Of a stretch of DNA of 64,000 nucleotides, positions 9,442 to 20,365 are shown one piece after another (positions within the stretch are counted from its first letter, which is position 1; each line of letters begins with the position of its first letter). Made by a program: the position numbers and the translations under genes. Location of the stretch: positions 2,085,001 to 2,149,000 of the forward strand of contig NC_088299.1 of assembly GCF_032854445.1 (NCBI RefSeq), written 5' to 3'. Source of the DNA: Liolophura sinensis (Eukaryota > Mollusca > Polyplacophora > Chitonida > Chitonidae). Under the pieces are notes generated by a model. It was not told the origin of the DNA, did not search any database, and was given only the letters and a program-made list of their open reading frames with translations.

Positions 9442-12400
9442 ATAAGAAAGGATTTAATTAATGCATAGTCTTGATATGTGCTGTAAATTTACTGGTTTTG
9501 GAAGATTATTTCGATATTGCAGTGTTGTATAAAAGATGGACATACTGTGAAATACAGATATGCACATTTCTGACAAATGTCACATCAAGATACATTTACA
9601 TTACATATTTTACATTTATATATATATATTGCAGCTGAAAATGTAGACATTCATATATAATACCGAAAGGCGCGTTCACTAACATGTTTCTTTATGCATA
9701 ACACTAAGAACATGTACTCGCGATGGTAAATTTTGTTATTGAATCTTCATAGCATAGGGCATGATATGCAACTCCTCTCCAGGCCAAGGAGCTAGGTACC
9801 CAAACCATCTAATAACCTCGCGGACTATTTTACGTCGTCTTATTAGACCTTTAATGCGACCTATATTTATAGTTGCACATACTGAAAATAACATGAACAA
9901 GAATTTCTTGAAGATGCCAAAAATCCTCATATGTTTTGAAGACGACAAGAAAAAGCCGTAATTTGTGCACAAGACGGAGGAATATCGTCAACCTAAGGGG
10001 ATAAAGCTGAAGTAGTGTAAAATCCCATTTCTCAATTTAATTTCCTGCAAAATGAAAGGGCTGGCAGGTGAACGCAATGATTGTTTAATGACTTGCAAAT
10101 CTCGCTCTAAAGCGTGATGTCGCCTTAAATGAATAACCACTCATGACGTAGGCCTGCCCCATAGAAATGTCTTACCTAACATTCCCACTAGTAGTTGCCA
10201 AACAATCACAGTTTTCCCCGTGTTTGCATATCTTTAGTATTCCATCACAATCAAGCTTGCCGAGCAGCAGATCCGTGGGGGCGCTTGCGTTCAAGTACAG
10301 TATATAAGGCCTCAGAAGCTGGAACGGCTGTTTCGCAAGCGTGACAGAAGGCGAAGAGACTGTTTTATGGGCACTCGGTGTTGTGGAGTAACAGGTTTGG
10401 GGAATAACACCAACGGTGCTAGAAGAGCTCTTCGGGAATTTTTATCCACAAAACGTTCCACTTATCTGCGTTCTCGCCATTTCCCGATAATCGAACTGTA
10501 CCTCAGTTATCCAACCTCAAGTATTTATTCATCCATACAGATTACTATTGCCTTATCGGGGTATCTTTTTCATTTAACACGTATATTTTTATAAAATTAC
10601 GTTTAAAAATGTTTTATAATCATTACCTTTTACTTTCAGGTAATGTGTGAAGGATTGGTATGAGACTTAAATTTTGGCTTTCAGTGTTTATTTCTAGAAT
10701 TTACTTTCCGATTCTGGCAGCATAGCACCTAGTAAGGTCTAGCTTCCGTTTTTGACTTAACAACGTAAATGTATGTATTCTAAAATTCCCAGACTGGCAT
10801 ATTCCTTTTCTCTGTGAGAAACCGGTAACTGTGCACGATATTATCGAATACAAATATATTATTTAGGAATACGTTGATGTTCAGCTGAGATAAGGATATG
10901 TGGTGACAAAAATTCGGACCTTGCAAGAATGGTATGGACCAAGTGACGTTTTTTCTCGTTTGGTAATCATTTTGGTCTCCTGCATTTTTTAAACCAACAG
11001 TTTTTGGTCGCTAGAAAATCGGACCTGGGCCGATGCAAATGTTTAACATGTATCTGAAAAGGTAACCCTGTCGTAACACCAGACATGAAATTAGCATAAT
11101 CCAGCCTATGGTATGCCTGCGGAGTTGCAAGGCCCTTGCATTGCCTGTAAAACAGATTGCAGCCCTTGCCAACACTTGCATAACGCGAATCGTCTCGGAC
11201 ATCCATTCCCATTGGTTATGTCCCTCTTCACTACGTGTTGTCATGGAAGTTAGGCCAGGCGCAATTCGCGACGGTTTTTGTAAAATAGGCCCAATGATGC
11301 CCGCGCGGAAGGTGAACACACCCGGCGTTCGTCTTGCGAACTTTCAATTTCACCATCACTCAGTTAATGACTTTGACGCCACAGCGATGCAATACCAACA
11401 ACGGATGGATGTAAAAGTAACAGATATATATTTATCAATGCACAGTTAGTGTACATGCAGCCAAAAATTTTATCAAAATATTTTGATCATCGTTTTTTAA
11501 CCTATTTTTTAATTTTTTTTTTTTTTTATTCCAGCCATGTCCACATTGCCAGTCTTAGCCAGAGCAGATCCCAATCATGCCCACATTCCCAGTCTTCGTC
11601 AGAGCAGATATCCGGATGTTAACCGCACATGGAAATGGATTTTTTTTAATATTTAGTCTTTGACCGTCTTTTTGAACTTTCTTTGTAAAATTAAGTTGAA
11701 TCTGACCTTTCATTATATTATTCACAGAATTAAACTTAAATATTAATACTTATTTAATTCTAGTTTTTTAAAATGTATTTTGTAACGAGGAGAAATATAT
11801 TGCATTGTATGGGTAGGGGAGGGGATGATATATATTTTTCTTTTAAAGCTCCATTTCAGATTCTACCACTAAGACTGTACCACCCACACTCCAGACTCCC
11901 CAGATGACCAGCCATCGATATGACCAAACAACTTAAATGTATGGCTTTGAAATTTCTGATTTCTTTCTATGCTACTCGAGAAATGTACCTGACTATAGGT
12001 GTAAAAGTGTTTTCTTTTCATTTACATTCATCTATTGTAAATTGTTAGCCCAAAGAGCATTTTTTTTTTTTTTTTTTTTTTAAATTAGAAGACCACAAAA
12101 AAAAATGGTGATATTTCATCTCGACTGAGTGAGGGTGAAAATGGAAGGTGTTCACCTTTCGCGCGAACGTCCAAAACGGGAACCATACTTATTGCAACGC
12201 ATATGCCGCTCTTTTTGATTTATTCGGAGACTGAGCAAATTATAACTACCTTCTAGCGAAACTTTAAAAGTGACTGATCGGAGTAACCATAAGCTGGACG
12301 TAATCATCACTGGTATGGTGTCGCGTAATCAATCCCCTGCGTACAAGGCAGGACTGTTTTGCTTAACCTGATGTCGATTTCACCTAGGCTTACGGCATAA

Positions 12401-13090
12401 TGTACTTTTCTAATCTGCATTTGTTTTTGTGCAGCTTTTTTAATGAAACTGCTGCAGACCAACTTCCCCCATGTCCTGTGCCATTGGCCGAGGTGGTTAG
12501 CACGAATTTTCGTAAATCTCCAACTATAACAAATGAATTAGATTGATTTTTTTTATATATTTTTTTTCATTTGTTTTTTTTTAATATTCGCAGTGTTAGT
12601 GGAGTTTACCCATAATTCTTCATTTCCCTTGTTGGCACCCCTAACTCACCTCGTAACTTAACGCTATTCGTCCAAATTGGGGCCGGATATGTCCTCACGC
12701 CGCGGCTTAAAAATAACTTGTGTGATTGGAACCGACATGTGTTCAATCCTGTTATACGATCAGGTTTCCGGAGGATTACACGGAAATCGGTACCAAAGCC
12801 GATTCATGCGAAGTTTCACAGCTGCCTTATCCATGAATTATACAGACACGATTTCCTCTTTTACAACATACTAGGCCGTTGATGCCGTTAGCGAGATCAG
12901 CAAGCCTGAACTCAGTGACCTTTGTACAACACACTGGATTCTTCGGGTCATTAAAATCTCATTAGGAGTCAACTCTTGAGCTTGTTTCTGTGTATTTCTG
13001 TACACATAGATGCGGTTCTAAGACATATTTTATGAACCATACCATACTATTTATTTGGTGTTTTTTACGCAGTATTCAAAACACTTTATG
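9442..13090. other. Intergenic, no gene supported
   Basis: Contains poly-T tracts (about 11513-11527, 12060-12081), two adjacent diverged copies of a 47-base unit around CCACATTGCCAGTCTTAGCC (11533-11620), and an isolated tRNA-A-box-like GGCCGAGGTGGTTAGCACG at 12486-12504 that is probably a SINE head stump. A SINE-like scrap TATTTATTTGGTGTTTTTTACGC lies at about 13050-13075. None of the open frames (up to 113 codons) looks coding. Confidence 0.45.
10290..10345 (+). promoter_or_regulatory. Orphan TATA-box promoter candidate
   Basis: GTATATAAGGCC at about 10301-10312 in a locally GC-rich setting (GTGGGGGCGCTTGCG upstream, TTTCGCAAGCGTGACAG about 30 bases downstream). No recognisable coding sequence follows. 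It could start a non-coding transcript or be part of a transposon. Confidence 0.25.
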
Positions 13091-13096
13091 ACCACT

Positions 13097-13374
13097 TACA
13101 CTCGCCAAAAAATTTAACCTGTTAATTTTAACAGGAAGTCTGTCCTAGTGCTGATAGAATGTATTCTGCAATTGCAGCAGATTGTTCTGTTAAAATATAG
13201 CCTATTTTATTAATTCCACTTTGTATTAATTCCACATTGTATTAATTCCACATAAAGATTCTGAGACTAGCGGGACATTATATTGAATATGACTGAATAT
13301 TGTTATAACAGAATACATTCTAGGGTCACTCGGACAGACTTTCTGTTAAAATTAAGATTAATTTTTAAGTGTAC
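13097..13374. mobile_element. Hairpin MITE (non-autonomous DNA transposon)
   Basis: About 80-base imperfect inverted terminal repeats. The left arm holds TTAATTTTAACAGGAAGTCT, GTCCTAGTG and AGAATGTATTCTG. The right arm is its reverse complement with CAGAATACATTCTAGGG, TCACTCGGACAGACTTTCTG and TTAAAATTAA. The outer ends are ACACT(C/T). The centre carries three copies of a TATTAATTCCAC unit. No transposase is present. The superfamily is not determined; a TA-type target is possible. Confidence 0.75.
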
Positions 13375-13379
13375 TAAAA

Positions 13380-14110
13380 GAAACCAGAAACCAGCACTTG
13401 ACAAACCGAACCCGAGCTAGATTCAAACACGTGACCACATTAGCGAAGATGTGCAAACGGTTGTTTTCTGGGAATAATTATTTCGTGAGAATGTTGCCGA
13501 ATCTCCAGCCCAGTAAGTATATCTTAATTTGTGTACACAAAATGGAATAGAAAAGAGTAATCGAAAGGAAACCATTCTTTTTACAGCAATATAACGGAGA
13601 CTAAGATGCAATAGCTAGGTCCTCTATTTAACAGAAAACTGGGGAGAGAAAAATAGAGTACAACGGTTTTTTTTTGTTGTTTTTTTTGTTTTTTTTTTGT
13701 TTTTGTGTCCGGATTTATAGCTGAAGGAAACTAGACAACGTGAAGCACCGCACCTTGGTAGTTTCCCTGATAACCGGACTCGCGGCCGTAAATGAGACCG
13801 TCTGAGTTGGATTCGAACACGTGACCTCGTGTATAAAGATTAGTGACCTTTTTAACTCGCACGATTTAAAACTGTTAGTCGTCACAGGCTACTCTTGAAA
13901 AGCCTAGTTTTCTGGCGTAATAGTGCATTCAGATACTATGCCGTTTATTGATTTTGATTATATAACGCAAACCTAGAGGTATAAAAAGTTCCTTTTTTAT
14001 ACGAAACTGTCAGTTTTTATTGAGGGGGGAAACTGAAGTGACCGGATTAAACCACTGACCTTTGTCCAGCCACTGGTTAACTCTCCTACATACCACAGTG
14101 GTGAAAACCA
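13380..14110. repeat. Three tRNA-B-box-like repeat scraps
   Basis: GATTCAAACACGTGACC (about 13421), GATTCGAACACGTGACC (about 13811) and GATTAAACCACTGACC (about 14044) each sit in similar surroundings (AGAAACTGG/GGAAACTAG upstream). They look like reverse-oriented heads of a second tRNA-derived SINE family. No tails were found. Confidence 0.35.
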
Positions 14111-14334
14111 AGTAATCTCCAGCGAACGTCATCCAAGTCAACACGAGAGATTGGCATAGACTGCCAAAAAAAAAAATTCTTTATTATTATATTAAAGAGA
14201 TCTCTTATTTAAGCATGGCAAGATCAGTTTGTATCAAATCCTGTTTGAAAGCTCGGGTTATCACCAGCAGGCGTTTCCTTAATATACACTGTTGGGTTTA
14301 CACATGCACAGACGAACATGATATACTATCACCA

Positions 14335-14411
14335 AGATCCCGGGTTTGACCCTATATTTCGAGTTACCGAGCCTTTGAAAGGCTAATGCCTTAGCCACTC
14401 GGCCGCGGCCC
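14335..14411 (-). repeat. tRNA-like sequence (SINE head or tRNA pseudogene)
   Basis: On the minus strand GGCCGCGGCCGAGTGGCTAA resembles the D-arm/A-box of a class II (Ser/Leu-type) tRNA. It is followed by an anticodon-arm-like hairpin AGCC-TTTCAAA-GGCT and a B-box-like GGTCAAACCC. The acceptor stem does not pair, so it is not a functional tRNA. Confidence 0.4.
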
Positions 14412-15929
14412 TCACCCTCGAAGTTTTTGTTTATGTAATTTGTGTAGGTCAGTAGGTATTCAAGGTTACTGGTGCCTTAATCACCTGCGATTTACCGAGC
14501 AGCACAGTTTCGACAAACACAGATCGATGCCATAATCAGAACCCATTTTTTTTTCTTTCCACACGACCGTAGAAAGTAATTTCTAGATTCGTCGATCCTG
14601 GATTGGTAAATGAGACTTACGAATGATACGCAATTCCAGAACACTGAAAGACTTCAAAACTGTTTATTCGAGGAAGAGCCAAATTCATAAGGCTTGTATC
14701 CCAAGATAATGCTAGCCTGAGATAAAGGTTATACTTCGGGTTTAATTTCAGGATTTACATCATATTGATTAATAAGGTGTAGTATGACACGTCAAGTTTA
14801 ATAAATTTAGAACTGCCTGATTACAACCTATTTGCCAATAACTTTGAAAACCCCGAAAGCACTTTAAGGGAAATAATCCCTGGAGTAAAGTACACAGCTG
14901 GGTCGGGGAGACTCTGCTTTATCTTAAATCCAATGCATCTGGCAGAGAAAAAAAACAGCCTTTCTAAATCTGACAAAAAATCTTTAAAAGTCCACTAGCA
15001 CGGAATGAAAGCTTCATATTAGGCACGGACTGATGGCGTTTGCTGAGCACTGGTCTTTCACGTATGTGTAGTTTACAGACGTGTATTCATATCCGATTCG
15101 TAATTTGAACGTTGTGTAACCACATTTTGTGCAGCGCAAAAACGTATGGATCATTGATTTGAAGCCCATCTCCACTCAATCTACCTGCCCCCCACCCTCC
15201 CAACACCTGCCTCCATCCCAACATCTGCCCTTCCCCCGCTCTACATAACTTCATTTCCCCCTTGTCCTGGTCTTCATCCACCACGTCAGTGTCATTCACA
15301 TTCAAAGGGATAACATAGTGTCCATTTTCATTTTAAACTTCAGAAAGTACCTCCGTGCTATCGATCTTCCACCTGTAGTTTATATTTCCCTTGAAGTCCA
15401 ATTCAAACTGGACTATTTAAGGATTGGCAATGCATGGATGTATTGATCGACAATGATCAACCTCAACCTGGTTCAAACTGCGGACACCGTGAACTTTAAA
15501 GGTTAATGAACTAGGCTTAGGTCAGTGTCTAGGGTAATGAATGATGAAAGAACGACAAAGGGGACGGAGGCCAAATGAAAATATCGGAGAAGACTAGGTT
15601 TTACGGTGACTGCATTCAGAAGATCCGCGAAGTTCCTTCGAACATGGAGCGTCATCACTCGGATGTGTCCTGAGGAAGTGAATGTAAACAGTGCAACAAA
15701 AGATTCCCCCCCCCCCCCCAAAAAAAAAACATTGTTTGATATGTCAAGGATTAAGGTGCAGGTGCACTTTTACGCTAATGAGCACGCGCAAACTGAAAAT
15801 CGGTCGTTTTTGAAAATTCCATAAAAGACAACCAGATTTTTCGCCGCCAAATTTTGATCTCGGAGAATTCGTTACCAGTCCTGAAATATTCATGCGGGTG
15901 AGCATTAAGGACATGATACACACCACAAG

Positions 15930-16390
15930 AAGATGACATTCAGTTTACCCTGAAAGTGACTTTGTGTATATTTGCAAAGAAACCTACATCGACAGCTCGG
16001 CATCGCGGACACCATCAACCCGTCCGCCTTCAAAGTTCACACGCAGTTGGGAAATAAACCACTTATCGGACTGTCATCTGTAGATTGAGGAATTCGTCTT
16101 AACTGTGGATTCTATATGTCGACTGACGCGCCTTTTTGGAAGCCTGAATAGTCCGGATTTGGAGGCTGTCTGACTATATACATATACTTTGTAATTATTT
16201 TTATTGTTTTGTATATTATTGTCAGTTGTATTATTTGTCTGTCTTGTTCAAATATATGTATTGAACTGATTCAAGCATCTTCGCGATTTCTTTGTTTGAT
16301 CTTGTGTAAGGCCTATCGCTGATCTGAGAGTTAAACAAGCTAGTTTCTCATCTTTACTCTCCGATAGTGGTACCCTCACAATTATACATA
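15930..16390 (+). mobile_element. Solo-LTR-like fragment, 3' part
   Basis: Shares order and wording with 31660-32165: CAGTTTACCCTGAAAGTGAC, TGTGTATATTT, GGGAAATAAACCA, AACTGTGGATTC, GTAATTATTTTTATTG and TGTATATTATTGTCA. No internal retroelement genes flank it. Confidence 0.5.
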
Positions 16391-16496
16391 TGAATGGAGG
16401 GAATAAAAGGAAACCAATTCTGCCTGGCTCCGGACCTCTCTAATCACACCATCAGTTACAATAAGTTTTTATTCATTTATTTGATTAGTGTTGAAT

Positions 16497-16732
16497 CACC
16501 TCCATGGTCGATGTGGTTAGCACTCCAGCACGGCACAATGACCCAGGAGCCTCTCCCCATTTCGGTCGCTCTGAGTTCGTCCAGCTTATGCTGTCTTCCT
16601 CTCCGGCCGGACATGACTGTCTGCCAGTAACCTGCGAATAGCATGGTTTCTCACGGGCTCTGTTCGGTTTCCTCCTATCATAATGCTGGTAGGCGTCCTA
16701 TAAGTGAAACATTCTTGTAAAACACTAAATAG
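16497..16732 (+). mobile_element. SINE-A, near full length
   Basis: Head CACCTCCATGGTCGATGTGG, ATGACCCAGGAGCCTCTCC, body CTCTCCGGCCGGACATG, 3' domain AAGTGAAACATTCTTGTAAA. The tail is reduced to ACTAAATAGA, where it meets the next, reverse copy. Confidence 0.85.
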
Positions 16733-16932
16733 ATTGTTTTACGCCGTCCTCAAGAATATTTCCCATATACGACGGCGGCCAGCATCATGGTGGGAGGAAA
16801 ACGGACAGAACCCGGGGGAAACTCACGACCATCCACAGGTTGCTGACAGGCCTTCCCAGCATGAACTGGACTTGAACTTACAGGGGCAGCGTTAGTGAGA
16901 GGCTCCTGAGTCACTATGCCACTCTAGGCGCC
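16733..16932 (-). mobile_element. SINE-A, reverse, tail to tail with the previous copy
   Basis: ATTGTTTTACGCCGTCCTCA, TACGACGGCGGCCAGCATCA, GAACTGGACTTGAACTTACA, CACTCTAGGCGCC. Together with 16497-16732 it forms an inverted repeat of about 200-base arms. Confidence 0.85.
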
Positions 16933-17428
16933 AGAGCTGTGTGGTTGGAGAAGTGGTTTGGGTACGATAACCTCGTTTACTCAATTCGCACAGCGGCAGG
17001 TGGCAGACAACAGCTGTGGCAGAGGTAACAAGATGCCAGCAATAATGTTAACCACTTCTAGGATTGTGAGAGATTGATTAAAGTATTAATGGGATACGTT
17101 TTCCATCGCAATGGCTAGAGCTTTGTTCAAGACTTCCTAAAACAAGGGACTGCATAAAATATACAAAGGCTCATAAAATATATTAAAGCTTGAAGTCACT
17201 TTAGCAGATGCCAATGGAAGACTGTGGTAGTTTTGATAGTTTATTGTGACTGACAAGACATCCATCAAGCCAATGTCTGTTGTGAGTGAATGGTTTTACT
17301 CCTTGGATCATTACACTTTGTAACAAGCTATTTTTCTATCTGCCCAGACATATTAGCCTAGGTATGACTAATCGGGAACGAACAAATGTCTGCGTTTTCT
17401 TGCAGCACTGGTTTGGAATACAAGGAAA

Positions 17429-18175
17429 TGTTATGTGCATAACTGCCGTCAGCTTCTAAATTTAGCTTGCCACTGTTTACACATGCTGAGTTCAGGGCCT
17501 GCTGTCTGCCTCTGCCTTGGAATGTTCCAGAATACGCTCAGTTTGGGGCCTGTTTGTTTACAACAATTTTCTTATTCTAGAAAGTTTCACCAGCGTATTT
17601 AAGACCTATGAAAGCTGGCCAAAGGAGGAGAAAGGAGAATTATTGAGAGTTTTGGATGCTTTCGCTGTGTGTTACTTTAGTAGGCCTTTTGTGCTGAATT
17701 TTGGTGTCTTTATAGCCTCTGGCTTTGTTATATCCTATCTCCACCGAGCACTTGTTCAGTCTGAACTTGTATATTTAATTTGTGCTCTTGTGTACACAGT
17801 GCTTATTAGTACACGGACCCTGTCTGTGGAATTTTGTGTGTATTTCGCCATACACTCAGTTATACTGTGGATTTTCCCTCTTATTTGTGCATTTATGCCT
17901 GTATGGTTTTCCGCATTGTGGAATATATGCGTCCGTTTGGACTTGACACCGTTGTACATGTAAGTACTTTAGTATTTGTATAGATACTGCTATCCTTTCT
18001 CGTTAAACTTAAGTACTTTAGTATTTGTAAAAGTCTTGTTATCTGTTCTTGTTAAACCTAATAAATTGTTGTAAAATAAAATCTGCTGGTTTTGGTTACT
18101 TTTTTTGTTCGGCTAAACTGTCGTGTATTTCGAACAAGCCATCCCTTTATAATACAAACAGTTTGGGTCGTAACA
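17429..18175 (+). repeat. 5' LTR (747 bp)
   Basis: TG...CA ends, a TATTTAAG TATA-like box at about 17597, and poly(A) signals AATAAA at 18060 and 18075. Compared with the 3' LTR it lacks a short AAGTGTTTAAGAC segment and has an extra CACCAGCGTA at about 17588. An open frame (17517-17963) codes a hydrophobic string with three membrane-like stretches; both LTRs keep it. Confidence 0.93.
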
Positions 18176-18178
18176 AAT

Positions 18179-18196
18179 TGGGGGTTTGTCCGGGAA
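18179..18196 (+). promoter_or_regulatory. Primer-binding site, tRNA-Pro type
   Basis: TGGGGGTTTGTCCGGGAA starts three bases after the LTR. It is close to the tRNA-Pro site TGGGGGCTCGTCCGGGAT of gammaretroviruses. Priming by tRNA-Pro is inferred. Confidence 0.8.
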
Positions 18197-18284
18197 GTGA
18201 ATTTGAATTTGAATTTTGTTTAAGTTGTGTCATTTTTCTAGTCTTTGACTTTGTAGAAAATTTTGCCAGCAGATTTTATTCATC

Positions 18285-19705
18285 ATGTCGGATTTTAAGC
18301 CCGACGAGTTTATGGAAGCGCCAGATCAGGACATTTTTGGAGTGTTATATAAGAATGATTTTTATGCATTAAGCAAGTACCTGAATCTTAACATCAAAAG
18401 ATCCTTACGCAAGAAAGATATGCAGTTTAGCATTGCTAAATGTTTGGTAGAATTACAGGAGTTTGATGAAAGTGCATTAGATGCGTACAGGCCTGAGGGC
18501 GATGATTCTACTGTAATAAGACTGAAGGAGTAAGAACTGAAAGAAAATGAAAATGAAAGATTGTTTAAAGAAAAGGAAAGGAAGATGAAAGATTGTTTTA
18601 AGAGAAAGAAAATGAAAAAGAAAGATTGTTTAAGGAAAATGAGAGATTGTTTATAGAAAGGGAAAATGAAAGTGTTCGAATTGGAGAAATGGAGACTTCA
18701 GAGCGAAATTGAAGCGAGGAAACTAGGAGATAGGTCTGGCTTAAGTTTTTCTGATATGCCTCCAAAATTTGACGTCGCTAGAAACATAACATTGGTGCCA
18801 CAATTTTGTGAGACTGATGTAGATAAATATTTTCTACAGTTTGAGAAGATTGCTCAAAATTTAGAGTGGCCTAAAAAGTTTTGGACTACCCTTTTACAGA
18901 GTGTGTTAACAGGCAAAGCTATGGATATATACACAGAGTTATCAACAGAACAGGCTGCAGATTATGATTTTGTGAAAGATGTTATCTTAAAAAGATATGA
19001 GCTTGTGCCAGAGGTCTATCGGCAGAAATTTAGAAATTTTGAGAAAAGAGATCAGACTTGCATTGAATTTGCTAGGCAGAAGGAACAATTGTTTGAGTGG
19101 TGGTGTTCTGCTAAAAGTGTAGATAAAGATTATGAAAAGTTAAAACAGATCATTCTGATTGAAGACTTGAAAAGGTGTATTAATGATGATGTCAGAACTT
19201 TCATTGAGAGGCTGATACATTAGAAGCAGCAGCCACTATGGCCGATACTTACACTGTTACACATAAGGTCTCATTTCAGAAAAAGCCGTCTAGATTTAGA
19301 AAGCCTCAACCCTTTTCCAGCAGTTCATTTAACTCAAATTCAGGCCCACCGAAACAGACTCAAAATTTTGACAAATCAGGTGAGGAAAGAAGACCTGTTA
19401 ATTCAAACACTACTCAACAAAGGTCTGTCTATACATTTACTGATAGACAATTTAGCAGGGTTACATGTAATTATTGTAGGAAGCCAGGCCATGTTATGTC
19501 AAACTGTTATGCTTTAAAGAGAAAGCAAGAACAGGAGGGTGGCTCCAAGCCTACTGGTTTGTGTGTTACTGCTAAAAAGTCTGACATAGTGAACAATGTT
19601 GATGCATTTGATTATGTTAAGACTCCACCAGTAGATTGTACACAGAATTCACAGGATAATGTTATGAATTTGTATGAGCCATTTATTTGTGACGGTAAAG
19701 TCTAA
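18285..19705 (+). pseudogene. gag: gag remnant with CCHC zinc knuckle, frameshifted
   Basis: The N-terminal part (18285-18533, MSDFKPDEFMEAPDQD) ends at an A/G-rich stretch of short repeats (about 18536-18668) that originally read as a charged coiled coil and is now out of frame. The capsid-like part at 18666-19223 has YDFVKDVILKRYELVPEVYR and FRNFEK, a SCAN/gag-like pattern. A one-base shift at about 19220 separates it from the nucleocapsid part (19238-19705). That part has CNYCRKPGHVMSNC, a correct CX2CX4HX4C knuckle. The structural protein could not be made as it stands. Confidence 0.85.
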
Positions 19706-20297
19706 CTTAAAAGTGACATTTCTTGTGATACAAAGATCAAGGTATTAAGAGATACTGGAGCTTCTCAGTCTTTATTGTTACAAGATGTTTTGCCATTTTC
19801 TGATGAGTCATATTCTGGATCAAATGTATTAATTAGAGGTGTAAGTTCTGCTGAATTTGAATCTGTGCCTCTTCACAAAGCTTACTTGTCATCAGATATT
19901 ATTTCGGGTCCTGTTACTGTCGGCATTAGGCCTACTTTGCCTTTTAAAGGAATTCATCTACTACTTGGTAATGATCTTGCTGGTGACAAAGTAATGGTTA
20001 ATCCTATTGTGACTGATAAACCTTGTTTAAATCAAACTGTTGATCCTGTTGAGAAAGAAATTCCAGATTTGTATCCCTCTTGTGCTGTAACGAGGTCTAA
20101 GTCAAACAAACTTTCTGATAACGGCAAAAACACAGTAACGGACATACAAGATACAATTCTTACACAAATGTTTACTCAAGGCGACTGTATTGATAATGAT
20201 GAATCAGACCATTGTACACCTAGTGACATATCACATGTTTCTAAACATCAGCTTGTAACTGAACAGCATAAAGACCGGGAAATTTCATGTTTGTTTG
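19706..20297 (+). pseudogene. pol: Retroviral-type aspartic protease remnant
   Basis: In frame with the nucleocapsid after one TAA stop (19703-19705). RDTGASQSLLL at about 19751 holds the active-site DTGA, and IHLLLGNDLAGDK about 75 residues on is the flap/C-terminal LLGxD-type motif. The frame then runs into linker sequence and a SINE insertion. Confidence 0.85.
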
Positions 20298-20365
20298 TCG
20301 TCGTCATATGACTGAAAAATTGTTGAGTACGACGTTAAACCCCAAGCACTCACTCATGTTTGTTT
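20298..20365 (+). mobile_element. 5'-truncated SINE inside the retrotransposon, with 13-bp target-site duplication
   Basis: A short insert with GAAAAATTGTTGAGTACGAC and GTTAAACCCC, ending CACTCAC. The perfect direct repeat TCATGTTTGTTTG lies at 20285-20297 and 20353-20365. The 3' domain is the same as in SINE-A but the tail is CACTCACT instead of AAATAAAT, so it belongs to a sister family. It interrupts pol between protease and integrase. Confidence 0.85.

Larger units (their letters stand above)
14500..17428. repeat. Non-coding paralogous block, copy 1 left part
   Basis: Collinear with 58290-60720. Anchors include GGGAAATAATCCCTGG (14868 and 59143), TTTGAACGTTGTGTAACC (15104 and 59397), AAGGTTAATGA (15500 and 59796), TATATTAAAGCTTG (17177 and 60427) and TGGTTTGGAATA (17409 and 60694). 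It is interrupted at about 15930-16930 by an LTR-like fragment and two SINEs absent from the other copy. No open frame is shared. Confidence 0.7.

Noticed and set aside
12180-12340. Possible spliceosomal or small nucleolar RNA gene
   Set aside because: Only a generic GC change and a CTTTTTGA run; no match to remembered U1-U6 cores or C/D or H/ACA boxes.
14335-14411. Functional tRNA gene (Ser/Leu type) on the minus strand
   Set aside because: The A and B boxes are present but the acceptor stem does not pair and the variable arm is irregular; more likely a SINE head or pseudogene.
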